The position numbers and the translations under genes are program-made. A stretch of 64,000 bases of DNA from the NCBI RefSeq assembly GCF_031458395.1, contig NZ_JAVDYJ010000001.1:620001-684000 (forward strand). Reading direction: 5' to 3'. The stretch comes from Enteractinococcus fodinae. Lineage in GTDB: Bacteria > Actinomycetota > Actinomycetes > Actinomycetales > Micrococcaceae. The notes under the pieces were generated by a model that saw only the letters and a program-made list of their open reading frames with translations, ran no database searches and was not told the DNA's origin. Of this stretch, positions 33,692-41,763 are shown piece after piece. How positions within the stretch are numbered: the stretch's first letter is position 1; each line of letters starts with the position of its first letter.

Positions 33692-34954
33692 TTAACCGTA
33701 AGTCGGGTCTGCGGCTTTCGGAGCGCCCATGCCGGGATCAATTTGATGGGGACCGTTGGCTGATGGACGGACATCAAAATCGAAAATCGCCGTGGGAATG
33801 TAGACCGTCGAACACGAGTTTGGGATATCGACAACCGAGGAGAGCCGACCCTCGATCGGTGCGGCTCCTAGCAGGAGGTAGGCCTGCTCTTTGGAGTAAC
33901 CAAACTTCGATAAGTACTCGATGGCATGCAGAATCGCGCGCTGATATGACAGGTGCGAGTCAAGATAGCGCTGCTCACCGTCAAGGGTCACCGAGGTGCC
34001 CGAGAATGAAATCCATTCGCTGAAATGCGGGTCCTGACGTCCCGGCATGAAAATCGCATTTTCGGCCACCCCGTAGGTTTCCATGCCACCTTTAATCAGG
34101 TCCACGTGCAGCTCGATGTATCCTCCCATCTCAATGCCACCGCAAAAGGTGATCTCACCGTCCCCCTGGGAAAAGTGGAGGTCGCCAATCGAGAAGTTCG
34201 CGCCGTCGACGAAGACGGGATAAAACACTCTACTGCCCTTGGTGAGGTTTTTAATGTCCTGGTTGCCGCCATTTTCTCGTGGCGGCGCGGTCCGGGCGGC
34301 TTCTGAGGCCACGCGGTCCCAATCATCTTGGGAGATACCGCCCAGCACTGCCTCATCGGGTTCGGGCGGTAGCGCCAATGGGGGCACACGGTTCGGATCG
34401 GTGGCAATCAGATCGCCTTCGCGTTTATTCCACCTTGCTAATAGTTCAGGGCTGGGGGCGGTGGCCATAATGCCCGGGTGGATGAGGCCCTCGAATTTTA
34501 CTTCGGGGATGTGACGGGAGGTAGCCCACGGACCGTGGAAATCCCACACCGCCTTGTAGGCGTCAGGGAATTGCTCTACCAGGAAGCTGCCGCCGTTGGA
34601 TTTTGCAAAGATTCCGGTGTAACCCCATCCTTGACCGGCTAATGGGCCTTCTTCTTGAGGTATTGGTCCGACATCGAGAATATCGACGATGAGCAGGTCA
34701 CCGGGCTCGGCACCTTCGATACGAAACGGGCCTGTGAGTCCGTGAACTTTGTTCATCGGGGCGTTGAGAATATCATCTGCTGAATCATCATTTTTGATAG
34801 CCCCGTCAAACCATTCACGGGAGTCTACTCTGAAGCTATCACCGGGCTTGACGGTTGCTACCGGCGGGATCTCGGGATGGTATCGATTGTGGCCGACCTT
34901 TTCTTGGTCAGTAAAGGGTTTGTCAGAATTCAGGGGGAACAGATTGCCAAGCAT
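33692..34954 (-). CDS. fmdA: Formamidase / acetamidase family amidohydrolase (copy 1)
   Basis: A 420-residue enzyme of the FmdA/AmdA family that hydrolyses formamide or small amides to the acid plus ammonia. The family core is visible as HNRYHPEIPPVATVKPGD, REWFDGAIKNDDSADD, the GWGYTGIFAKSNGGSFL stretch, PPRENGGNQDIKNL, DLHFSQGDGEITFCGGIEMGG and LSSVVDIPNSCSTVYIPT. GGAAGG lies six bases before the ATG at 34954; a longer frame runs through fmdB and is rejected. fmdB lies 52 bases upstream on the same strand. Confidence 0.94.
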   Translation of the reverse strand: MLGNLFPLNSDKPFTDQEKVGHNRYHPEIPPVATVKPGDSFRVDSREWFDGAIKNDDSADDILNAPMNKVHGLTGPFRIEGAEPGDLLIVDILDVGPIPQEEGPLAGQGWGYTGIFAKSNGGSFLVEQFPDAYKAVWDFHGPWATSRHIPEVKFEGLIHPGIMATAPSPELLARWNKREGDLIATDPNRVPPLALPPEPDEAVLGGISQDDWDRVASEAARTAPPRENGGNQDIKNLTKGSRVFYPVFVDGANFSIGDLHFSQGDGEITFCGGIEMGGYIELHVDLIKGGMETYGVAENAIFMPGRQDPHFSEWISFSGTSVTLDGEQRYLDSHLSYQRAILHAIEYLSKFGYSKEQAYLLLGAAPIEGRLSSVVDIPNSCSTVYIPTAIFDFDVRPSANGPHQIDPGMGAPKAADPTYG

Positions 34955-35006
34955 GCTGGACCTTCCTCTGCGTGAATAAACAGCTACGAGTTGGACAGAC
35001 TGCCAA

Positions 35007-35300
35007 TTAGGGCCGAGGCAGTTTCTGGTGCAGTGGGTTGGTGGAGTATTGCGGTGAGTGGTGGCGCCCATTGGGAGTACCGGTAAGGGAATTGACCACC
35101 TGGGGCGTTTCCGCGGTGGCGTTGGTGGCATCGAGAATTCGCATTTGCGCGGAATTACGTTGTGAGGGTCCGATGGCTGGTAACTTACTGGTGGCCCGTT
35201 GACCACAGTGCGGGCAATCCAGGGTGTCCGGTTTGTCATGCATCGTAAAGAATGCTTCGAAAACATCTCCTTGCGGACACCTGTAATCGTAGAGGGGCAT
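35007..35300 (-). CDS. fmdB: FmdB-type zinc ribbon protein
   Basis: A 97-residue protein starting MPLYDYRCPQGDVFEAFF, the FmdB N terminus, with a second pair CPHCG at residues 29-32. In most members the first knuckle is CXXC; here Cys8 is followed by Pro-Gln-Gly, so the expected second cysteine is Gly11. The rest is polar and disordered-looking. FmdB is a putative regulator of formamidase in Methylophilus, and its position upstream of fmdA fits that pairing. AGAGGA lies eight bases before the start. Confidence 0.85.
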   Translation of the reverse strand: MPLYDYRCPQGDVFEAFFTMHDKPDTLDCPHCGQRATSKLPAIGPSQRNSAQMRILDATNATAETPQVVNSLTGTPNGRHHSPQYSTNPLHQKLPRP

Positions 35301-35348
35301 GGAAAAGTTCCTCTCGTTGACGACATGCGTCTGACAATTTGAGCCAAG

Positions 35349-35371
35349 CACAATGCGCCGGGGCGCACAAT
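35349..35371. promoter_or_regulatory. Inverted repeat upstream of fmdB
   Basis: TGCGCC-GG-GGCGCA (35354-35367) is flanked by two direct copies of CACAAT (35349-35354 and 35366-35371), about 50 bases before the fmdB start. It could be an operator. No gene ends here, so a terminator role is unlikely. Confidence 0.35.
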
Positions 35372-35538
35372 GGGGCTGACTTGGGCTGGTATCGTCGTTG
35401 GTCTTTCAACGGTGCTAAAGCATGCGGTCCGCTCGGCTAAGGGTAGTGACGTAACCGGTGAGATACGCCGGGTATTTCATTGAACAAACTGGGCTCACCA
35501 TCGGATGCTGGCCGGTTGTAGCTGGTTAAACAGCGGCG

Positions 35539-35544
35539 TAGGGT
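35539..35544 (+). promoter_or_regulatory. Candidate leaderless -10 (TAGGGT)
   Basis: TAGGGT is followed by six bases and the ATG at 35551 of the DUF488 gene. Confidence 0.55.
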
Positions 35545-35550
35545 ACGCAT

Positions 35551-35919
35551 ATGAGCAGACCGAAAATCGTGCTGAAGCGGGTCTATGATGATGCTGCTGA
35601 AGAGGACGGCCAGCGCGTGCTGGTCGATCGATTATGGCTCCGCGGACTCAGCAAATCGCAGGCACAGATCGATTTGTGGCTAAAAGACATTGCCCCGAGC
35701 CCTGAACTGCGCACCTGGTGGGACCACGACCCAGACCAGTTTGATACTTTTGCGCAGCGATATGAACACGAGCTCGAAGATGAGGATCACACCGAAGCCG
35801 TCGCGCAGCTGCTCTCTCTGATACATGATCACGACCGGGTGACGCTGCTCTATGCAGCCACAGACGAGCAGGTCAACCATGCACGGATACTCCAGGACTA
35901 CCTCAGGCGGAAAAGCTAA
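35551..35919 (+). CDS. DUF488 family protein
   Basis: A 122-residue protein with the DUF488 pattern: LKRVYDDAAEEDGQRVLVDRLWLRGLSK at the start, LWLKDIAPSPELRTWWDHDPDQF in the middle, and VTLLYAATDEQVNHARIL near the end. The function of the family is unknown. The TAA stop overlaps the ATG of the next small gene (TAATG), implying coupled translation of the two products. A leaderless promoter precedes it. Confidence 0.87.
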   Translation: MSRPKIVLKRVYDDAAEEDGQRVLVDRLWLRGLSKSQAQIDLWLKDIAPSPELRTWWDHDPDQFDTFAQRYEHELEDEDHTEAVAQLLSLIHDHDRVTLLYAATDEQVNHARILQDYLRRKS

Positions 35920-36074
35920 TGGGCGACCCCGCATGTTGGCTTGACCAGCTGTGTCCCGAATGCTCTGCCATGCTGGAGCCGCCCGCCGAAGGTGCGACCA
36001 CAGTGCAATGCTGGCGTTGCAAAGCCACCGTTCGATTTGGTGACGAGGGCCCCGAAGTCCTGCCCGATTCGTAG
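35919..36074 (+). CDS. Small zinc-ribbon protein (51 residues)
   Basis: This short frame begins in the stop codon of the DUF488 gene (TAATG). The product carries two CXXC pairs, CPEC at residues 12-15 and CWRC at residues 31-34, spaced like a zinc ribbon, followed by KATVRFGDEGPEV. The coupling and the paired cysteines make it a likely real gene. No specific family is recognised, and it may act with the DUF488 protein. Confidence 0.62.
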   Translation: MGDPACWLDQLCPECSAMLEPPAEGATTVQCWRCKATVRFGDEGPEVLPDS

Positions 36075-36148
36075 AGTGTCGCTCCCTGCGGTATCGTCGG
36101 TCGCTGCACGAGTTGTTGTGGCTACCTTACCTTCGTACTCCAGCAGGC

Positions 36149-36207
36149 TTGACTGTGAGATAGACCACTCGATATATTTGCTGCAACACTGTTGCGTTAA
36201 AGGCAAC
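36149..36207 (+). promoter_or_regulatory. Creatininase promoter with operator-like repeats
   Basis: TTGACT (36149-36154), an 18-base spacer and TATATT (36173-36178) form a good promoter. The spacer begins GTGAG and includes a half CRP-like site TGTGA (36154-36158). GCAAC-N3-GTTGC-N7-GCAAC (36183-36207) starts four bases after the -10, over the expected transcription start. The same arrangement occurs at the creatinase promoter. Confidence 0.65.
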
Positions 36208-36282
36208 TCAGTGTTCGAAGTTCAGTCCAGCATTCTGCTGGCCGTCACCGCCCCAGCTAGTTGGGGAAGCCAAGGAGAGCAC

Positions 36283-37083
36283 ATGTCTTCAGTCTTTCTC
36301 GAAGATCTCGATGCAGATACGTATGCGGCCTATCTTCGTCAGTCCACGTCCACGGTCATCATCCCCACCGGTGCCACCGAACAGCATGGACCGCATATGC
36401 CGATCGGCGTCGATGCGATGTTGTCATCAGACATCGCAGCTGCCGTTGCCCAACAGACTGGTGCCCTGGTGGCCCCGGTTTTTGCCTATGGGTACAAGTC
36501 ACAGCCGCGTTCGGGTGGAGGCGACCATCGGATTGGCACCACCAGTTTGAGCGCAGCCACGCTCATTGGTCTGGTGGAAGACGTGGCCTCGTCCTTCCTC
36601 GCGCAAGGCTTCAAGAATGTGGTCGTGCTCAATGGGCACTACGAGAATTATCAATTTGTCTACGAGGGCTTGGACAAAGCCGTCAAACAGGCCCACACGG
36701 CTGGCAATGCTGGACGGGCCATGCTGATGTCTTATTGGGATTTTGTCGACGACCAGACCCTCGAAGCTGTTTTCCCAGATGGATTCCTCGGCTGGGACAT
36801 CGAACACGGCGGAGTGCTGGAGACCTCGCTGATGTTATTACTCCACCCTGAAAAGGTCGACATGGATCGGGTGGTCGATCATCCGCCGGCTCAGCTGACC
36901 TCTTACGATGTTTTTCCCGAAGATCCCACACGGACCCCGGCCAGCGGGTGCCTCTCCTCTGCCACAGGAGCCACGGCGGCAAAAGGCCAGCTCTTACTCG
37001 ATGCGGTGACGCGTGCGGTCTCCGATGCCTTGATCTCCGAACTTCACCTCCCCCTTCCAGTAGCCTCACGAAAGGCAAACTAA
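36283..37083 (+). CDS. Creatininase family protein (creatinine amidohydrolase)
   Basis: A 266-residue metal-dependent amidohydrolase that opens creatinine to creatine. The metal-ligand pattern is IPTGATEQHGPHMPIGVDA near residues 28-45 (Glu33, His35, Asp44), followed by LNGHYEN and GWDIEHGGVLETS. The ATG at 36283 has AAGGAG six bases upstream; the longer in-frame extension lacks family similarity. Members can act on other cyclic amides, but creatinase and a BCCT carrier next to it support creatinine here. The BCCT gene follows after one base. Confidence 0.9.
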   Translation: MSSVFLEDLDADTYAAYLRQSTSTVIIPTGATEQHGPHMPIGVDAMLSSDIAAAVAQQTGALVAPVFAYGYKSQPRSGGGDHRIGTTSLSAATLIGLVEDVASSFLAQGFKNVVVLNGHYENYQFVYEGLDKAVKQAHTAGNAGRAMLMSYWDFVDDQTLEAVFPDGFLGWDIEHGGVLETSLMLLLHPEKVDMDRVVDHPPAQLTSYDVFPEDPTRTPASGCLSSATGATAAKGQLLLDAVTRAVSDALISELHLPLPVASRKAN

Positions 37084-37084
37084 C

Positions 37085-38869
37085 ATGTCTAAGGGACAAG
37101 TAACGATGAAACCTCCGGATGCCGACGAACCATACGCAGGCCAACAACCGGCAGATAATAGCGACAAATCACCGGTTGAAGTGCCACGTTTTATGGGTCG
37201 CCAGATCCCGCCGTTAGACCGCGTGTTGATCATGGTCATTCCGCCGGTGCTCATCGTGGCGGCGGTCATTTGGGTCATCGTGGACTCAGACGGAGCCGCG
37301 CAGGCCATCTCGACGATGCGTACCTTCGTGACCAGTGAATTCACCTGGCTATTTATTCTTTACTCCCTGGTCGCGCTCATCGTATGTATCTGGGCTGCTT
37401 TTAGTAAGTTTGGTAAAGTCCGCCTCGGCGGGCCCGCAGCTAAACCCTTGCACGGTCGTTTCGCCTGGTACTCCATGTTGTTCGCCTGCGGGCAGGGCAT
37501 CGGCCTGATCTTCTGGTCCGTGGCCGAACCGATCATGCTCCGGGACGAAAACCCGGTCATTCCGGTCACGCCCACTAGCGGAGCAGAAGAAGGCGCCATT
37601 GTCTGGACCTACTTCCACTGGGGTCTGACCGCTTGGGCCATGTACTGTGTCGTGGCGCTCTGTCTAGCGTACTCACACCACAACCTCGGCAAGACCTTAA
37701 CCTTCCGTGAGGCCACGGTCGATATCTTGCCCAAGAAAGCACAACGTCCAGCTGGTGTCGTGATCGAGTTGCTGGCCATTATCGCCACCGTGCTCGGATT
37801 GGCCACGTCCTTCGGGTTCGCTGCAATGCAATTCAGCTCGGGCGTGACCTCTTTTACCGGCCTGGACTCGGGGCCGGGCATGTGGATGATCGTGATCGGG
37901 GTATTCGCCACCATTACCGGCATCTCCGCCTATATCGGCATCAATAAAGGTATGGCCCGCCTGTCAGTGATCAACTCGATTCTGAGCATCGTGCTGGTGG
38001 GGGCGGTCTTTATTTTCGGACCGACGATCTACATGATCTCGACCATGACGCAAACCTTCGGTTCCTTTGGCCAGCATTTCTTATCGATGAGCTTCTTCAC
38101 CGATTTCCAGCTCGCAGCAACCTCGCTGGATACCTGGCAGGACAGCTGGAACGGTTGGTGGACGGTCTTCATTTGGTGCTGGGTTATTGCCTTCTCCCCA
38201 TTTGTTGCAGGCTTCGTCGCCCGGATCTCGCGTGGTCGTACCATTCGCGAATTCGTTATCGGTGTCACCGTGGTGCCATCGTTGATTGTGATGTTCTGGG
38301 TCGGCGTCATCGGCGTCGCCTCGATCTACTATGATGACCAAACCGGACGAGCCATCAGCGAGGGTGTCGCCAGTGATACGTCCAGCGGGTTGTTTCTGAT
38401 GTTGGACCAACTGCCTTTGGTGGGCACGGTCATGTTGGTTGTGGCAACGATCTTGGTGGGGACCTACTACGTCACGTCGCTCGATGCCGGGTCCTATGCC
38501 CTGGGTGAGTTCGTCACTGCCCCGCGCAAATCCAGCCCGTTTTTCCGCGTCATCCTCGTCATTAGCATTGGCACAGTAGCCACCGTGTTGCTCTCCATCG
38601 GCGGAGAAGCCGTCGTGGATACGGTTCAAACCGGCACGATTATCGGTGCCTTCCCGTTCTCCTTTGTGATCTTGCTGATGATCGCCAACTTCATCCGACG
38701 ACTGCACAAGCGCAATCAACAAACGCGCAAAATGGAGCGCGCCATTAACGATCCCGATCCCGACCGAGTACTTATTCCAGATCCGGAAGGGGAAGGTTTT
38801 GTGGAGCCTGCGGAGCAGGACACCACGGTGGCTTCTCGACCGCCTCGTGACGAGACACCTCCCTCCTAA
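37085..38869 (+). CDS. BCCT family transporter (betaine/carnitine/choline type, perhaps creatine or creatinine)
   Basis: A 594-residue transporter with about 12 spans. The quaternary-ammonium-binding regions WTYFHWGLTAWAMYC and WWTVFIWCWVIAFSPFVAGFVARISRGRTIREF are the BCCT signatures. The N terminus is about 40 polar residues and the C terminus another charged tail, both typical of osmo-sensing members. It directly follows creatininase, so the substrate is probably a creatine-pathway compound or a betaine that is demethylated to dimethylglycine. It ends before a strong hairpin at 38904. Confidence 0.9.
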   Translation: MSKGQVTMKPPDADEPYAGQQPADNSDKSPVEVPRFMGRQIPPLDRVLIMVIPPVLIVAAVIWVIVDSDGAAQAISTMRTFVTSEFTWLFILYSLVALIVCIWAAFSKFGKVRLGGPAAKPLHGRFAWYSMLFACGQGIGLIFWSVAEPIMLRDENPVIPVTPTSGAEEGAIVWTYFHWGLTAWAMYCVVALCLAYSHHNLGKTLTFREATVDILPKKAQRPAGVVIELLAIIATVLGLATSFGFAAMQFSSGVTSFTGLDSGPGMWMIVIGVFATITGISAYIGINKGMARLSVINSILSIVLVGAVFIFGPTIYMISTMTQTFGSFGQHFLSMSFFTDFQLAATSLDTWQDSWNGWWTVFIWCWVIAFSPFVAGFVARISRGRTIREFVIGVTVVPSLIVMFWVGVIGVASIYYDDQTGRAISEGVASDTSSGLFLMLDQLPLVGTVMLVVATILVGTYYVTSLDAGSYALGEFVTAPRKSSPFFRVILVISIGTVATVLLSIGGEAVVDTVQTGTIIGAFPFSFVILLMIANFIRRLHKRNQQTRKMERAINDPDPDRVLIPDPEGEGFVEPAEQDTTVASRPPRDETPPS

Positions 38870-38903
38870 ACCATAGATCGACCGCACTGTAAGCGGTCAG
38901 TCC

Positions 38904-38940
38904 AAGCGGGCGTAACCCAGCAATCGGGTTGCGCCCGCTT
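38904..38940 (+). terminator. Terminator-like hairpin after the BCCT gene
   Basis: A 15-base-pair stem (38904-38918 with 38926-38940, one G-U pair) closes a seven-base loop. It lies 34 bases after the BCCT stop but lacks a T run. Confidence 0.6.
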
Positions 38941-39012
38941 TGCTGTGTGGCGCGATTCGAGCTGGTCATGCGGCACTCTCAAAGCCGGCCCGAAAATACT
39001 GTGGCCGCGTGC

Positions 39013-39083
39013 TTGACAGTGAGTGATCTCACACCTATCCTGAATGCAACGGTGTTGCGCTGAATACAACTTCTGCGTGTTGC
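39013..39083 (+). promoter_or_regulatory. Creatinase promoter with CRP-like site and operator-like repeats
   Basis: TTGACA (39013-39018), 17 bases and TATCCT (39036-39041) form a strong promoter. AGTGA-N6-TCACA (39018-39033) lies between the two boxes. GCAAC-N3-GTTGC-N7-ACAAC (39046-39070) begins four bases after the -10, with a further GTTGC at 39079. Order and spacing mirror the creatininase promoter. The rest of the 320-base gap before creatinase (38870-39189) holds the hairpin at 38904 and no gene. Confidence 0.7.
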
Positions 39084-39189
39084 ACTGCTTTCTATCCGAG
39101 CGGCGGGGCTGTTCCTGCGTGGCTCACCCTTTTCTTATCAGTACGTTTCAGACCGAGCACGCGGGCTGAGAAAATCAAAGGAGAATCGT

Positions 39190-40431
39190 ATGGCTAATGT
39201 CACCAGCGTCGGCGAACTTGAGCGCTTGAAGACCCTCCATAACGGCGAAAAACAACCACTGACCTTCTCGGACGCCGAATTCGAACGCCGCCTGAGCGGG
39301 CTGCGCTCAATTATGGCCGAAAAAGACCTTGACGCTGTCATTCTGACCAGCTACCAGAACATCAAGTACTACTCCGATTTTTTGTTCACCTACTTCGGCC
39401 GCTCCTACGCGTTGGTAGTCACCCAGCAGGAATCCATCACGATCACCGCCAACATTGATGCGGGCATGCCATGGCGCACCAGCTACGGTGACAACATCGT
39501 TTACACCGACTGGAAGCGCGACAACTTCTACTACGCGTTACAGGAAGCACTGAACCGTCAGGGCATCAGCGCCAAGCGCATCGGCGTCGAAGACGACACC
39601 GTGCCGACCATGCAGCGCAAAGCCCTGCAGGATACCTTCCCGGACGCCGAACTGCTGGACGTTTCCCAGGCCGCCATGCGCCAGCGCATGATCAAATCCG
39701 CCGAAGAAATCGAAGTCATCAAACACGGCGCTCGGATTGGTGACATCGGCGGTGAAGCCATCAAGGCTGCCATCCGTGAAGGCATCACCGAATACGAAGT
39801 CGCCCTCATCGGCGTCGAAGCGATGACCCACGAGATCGCCAAGACCTTCCCGGATCGCGAAGTCCGTGACACCTGGGTCTGGTTCCAGTCGGGTATTAAC
39901 ACTGACGGCGCACACAACTGGGCGACCACTCGCAAACTGCAGCGCGGGGATCTGCTGTCGCTCAACTGCTTCCCGATGACCTCGGGTTATTACACCGCTT
40001 TGGAACGCACCCTGACCCTGGGCCAGCCAGATGCCCGGACGCTGGAATTGTGGAAGGCTAACGTCGAGGTCCACGAAGCCGGTCTTGAATTGATCAAACC
40101 GGGCGCGGTCTGCAAGGACATCGCCCACGAACTTAACGAAATCTTCATCGGTCACGGACTGCTATCAAACCGGACCTTTGGCTATGGCCACTCCTTCGGT
40201 GTGCTGTCCCACTACTACGGCCGTGAAGCCGGGTTGGAATTGCGCGAAGACATCGACACCGTCCTGGAGCCCGGCATGGTCGTATCGATGGAACCGATGA
40301 TCACCGTGATGGAAGGTGAACCCGGTGCCGGTGGCTACCGTGAACACGACATCTTGGTCGTTGGCGAAGACGGTGCCGAGAACATCACCAAGTTCCCATA
40401 CGGTCCAGAACACAACATCATCGATGCCTAA
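39190..40431 (+). CDS. Creatinase (creatine amidinohydrolase)
   Basis: A 413-residue enzyme of the pita-bread fold, close in length to known creatinases (403-411). It splits creatine into sarcosine and urea. The N-terminal stretch TSYQNIKYYSDFLF, the catalytic histidine in SGINTDGAHN (His242, the counterpart of His232), NCFPMTSGYYTALERTL, TFGYGHSFGVLSHYYGREAGLELREDIDTVLEPGMVVSMEP and PYGPEHNII all match. Metal ligands of the M24 peptidases are not conserved, as expected for creatinase. A purine-rich AAAGGAG site precedes the ATG. Confidence 0.95.
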   Translation: MANVTSVGELERLKTLHNGEKQPLTFSDAEFERRLSGLRSIMAEKDLDAVILTSYQNIKYYSDFLFTYFGRSYALVVTQQESITITANIDAGMPWRTSYGDNIVYTDWKRDNFYYALQEALNRQGISAKRIGVEDDTVPTMQRKALQDTFPDAELLDVSQAAMRQRMIKSAEEIEVIKHGARIGDIGGEAIKAAIREGITEYEVALIGVEAMTHEIAKTFPDREVRDTWVWFQSGINTDGAHNWATTRKLQRGDLLSLNCFPMTSGYYTALERTLTLGQPDARTLELWKANVEVHEAGLELIKPGAVCKDIAHELNEIFIGHGLLSNRTFGYGHSFGVLSHYYGREAGLELREDIDTVLEPGMVVSMEPMITVMEGEPGAGGYREHDILVVGEDGAENITKFPYGPEHNIIDA

Positions 40432-40466
40432 TCTCACCGCTTGATCAGGTGGTGATACCGCCTGGT

Positions 40467-40500
40467 AAGGCCCCGAGCAGGATATCTTGCTCGGGGCCTT
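40467..40500. terminator. Bidirectional terminator between creatinase and the hydroxylase operon
   Basis: A perfect 13-base-pair stem (AAGGCCCCGAGCA with TGCTCGGGGCCTT) closes an eight-base loop between two convergent genes. The T run is only two bases long on each strand. Confidence 0.75.
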
Positions 40501-40515
40501 GGCGTAAGTACACGA

Positions 40516-41763
40516 TTATCGCGGTATCTGTGTTTCGGGCCCGCCCAGGGGCTGGCGCATGCTAAAGGCCTTGGCCAACCGGTGACGCAACCCGGTGGCA
40601 AGCACGGAGCGCAAGACAACGTCGCGAACTGTGACGGTCAAGGGACGCATCGGTCGTCCCAGGGCCATGTTGAGCTCGGCCTGTCGAGCCACGGCTCGCG
40701 CTGCGGACAGTCGTTGGTGTGCGAAGCGCTGCACGGATTCCAGGTGCTGCAGCGGCGCGGGGTTGCGTTCGGCCAGCATGTGTACGATCAGCGGGGCCAG
40801 ATGCCAGGCATCGAGCCAGCCCAACGTCATGCCCTGACCTCCGATGGGACTGACTTCATGGGCCGCATCTCCGATAATGACACATCGCCCGGCTGCCATC
40901 TGGTGCGCTAGGCGCCGACGGACAGCAAAAGCGCTCATCATCGTTGACGTGCTGGGATCGACCTGCTCACCGGTGCGTTCGGCAATGAGACGCGTTAAGG
41001 TTTCTGGTCTCTCTGGCAGGAATTGGGTGCCGGTGTGCGCGACCCAGCGCCGCATATTGCCCGGCAACGGAAACGACTCAACGACTCCGGTGGGGGCTAA
41101 AAAGATTGCGGCGGCCGCATCATCGTGGTGGGGCACGACCCGTGCGTGGTGTTGTGCGAAATCGCCCATGATGTAGGTGTCGTCTAAGGGCTGGGTGTGC
41201 AGGCCGATGCCGGCGGTGCGGCGCACCAGACTGCGTGGCCCATCGGCACCGATCACGAGATCGGCAGACCAGGTGCGTTCAACGGCCTGGCCAGGCTCGA
41301 TCGTGCTGCGGGCATGCACCTGAACTTTGGCTCCGGGACGGTCGGTGCGTGCGGGATCCCTGACCTCGAGCACCTCCCACCCCGGGTGCAGTGCGCCTGG
41401 CGACAGGTCGGATAGCCGCTGGGACAACAGGGCTTCAGTGCGGTTCTGCGGCAACGTTAGAACAAAGGGCCGATCCGGCCAGGCCTGTTCGAAACTCAGA
41501 CCGCCGAGCCGACGGCCACGACTATAGGCAGCACCGGTATGCACCCGCTGTCCTTCGGCCACGGCGGCCTCTTCGAGCTGCACAGCGTTGAGCACTGCGA
41601 GCGCCGGGGGGTGCAGTCCGATGGCTCGAGAATACTGTCGCGGGTGCGTACGACGTTCCAGTACGGCGACGTCCACCCCCTGTTGGGCCAGCAAACTGGC
41701 CATGACTAAGCCGACCGGGCCGCCACCGACGATCAGCACCTGGCAGGTGTGCTGTTGGGTCAT
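40516..41763 (-). CDS. FAD-dependent aromatic hydroxylase/monooxygenase
   Basis: A 415-residue class A flavoprotein monooxygenase. VLIVGGGPVGLVMASLLAQQG is the FAD fingerprint, VIGADGPRSLVRR the DG motif, and CVIIGDAAHEVSPIGGQGMTLGWLDAWHLAP the GD motif. It is the last gene of a type III polyketide synthase operon and overlaps the methyltransferase gene by four bases (ATGA). By comparison with Streptomyces srsABC it may hydroxylate an alkylresorcinol to a quinone precursor. Confidence 0.88.
   Translation of the reverse strand: MTQQHTCQVLIVGGGPVGLVMASLLAQQGVDVAVLERRTHPRQYSRAIGLHPPALAVLNAVQLEEAAVAEGQRVHTGAAYSRGRRLGGLSFEQAWPDRPFVLTLPQNRTEALLSQRLSDLSPGALHPGWEVLEVRDPARTDRPGAKVQVHARSTIEPGQAVERTWSADLVIGADGPRSLVRRTAGIGLHTQPLDDTYIMGDFAQHHARVVPHHDDAAAAIFLAPTGVVESFPLPGNMRRWVAHTGTQFLPERPETLTRLIAERTGEQVDPSTSTMMSAFAVRRRLAHQMAAGRCVIIGDAAHEVSPIGGQGMTLGWLDAWHLAPLIVHMLAERNPAPLQHLESVQRFAHQRLSAARAVARQAELNMALGRPMRPLTVTVRDVVLRSVLATGLRHRLAKAFSMRQPLGGPETQIPR

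Noticed and set aside
36261-36851. A 196-residue plus-strand frame overlapping creatininase
   Set aside because: It is out of frame with the conserved metal-site motifs of creatininase and rich in Arg/Trp/Cys as expected of a shadow.
39538-40155. A 205-residue minus-strand frame inside creatinase
   Set aside because: Creatinase is strongly conserved through this stretch on the plus strand; the antisense frame is a codon-bias shadow.
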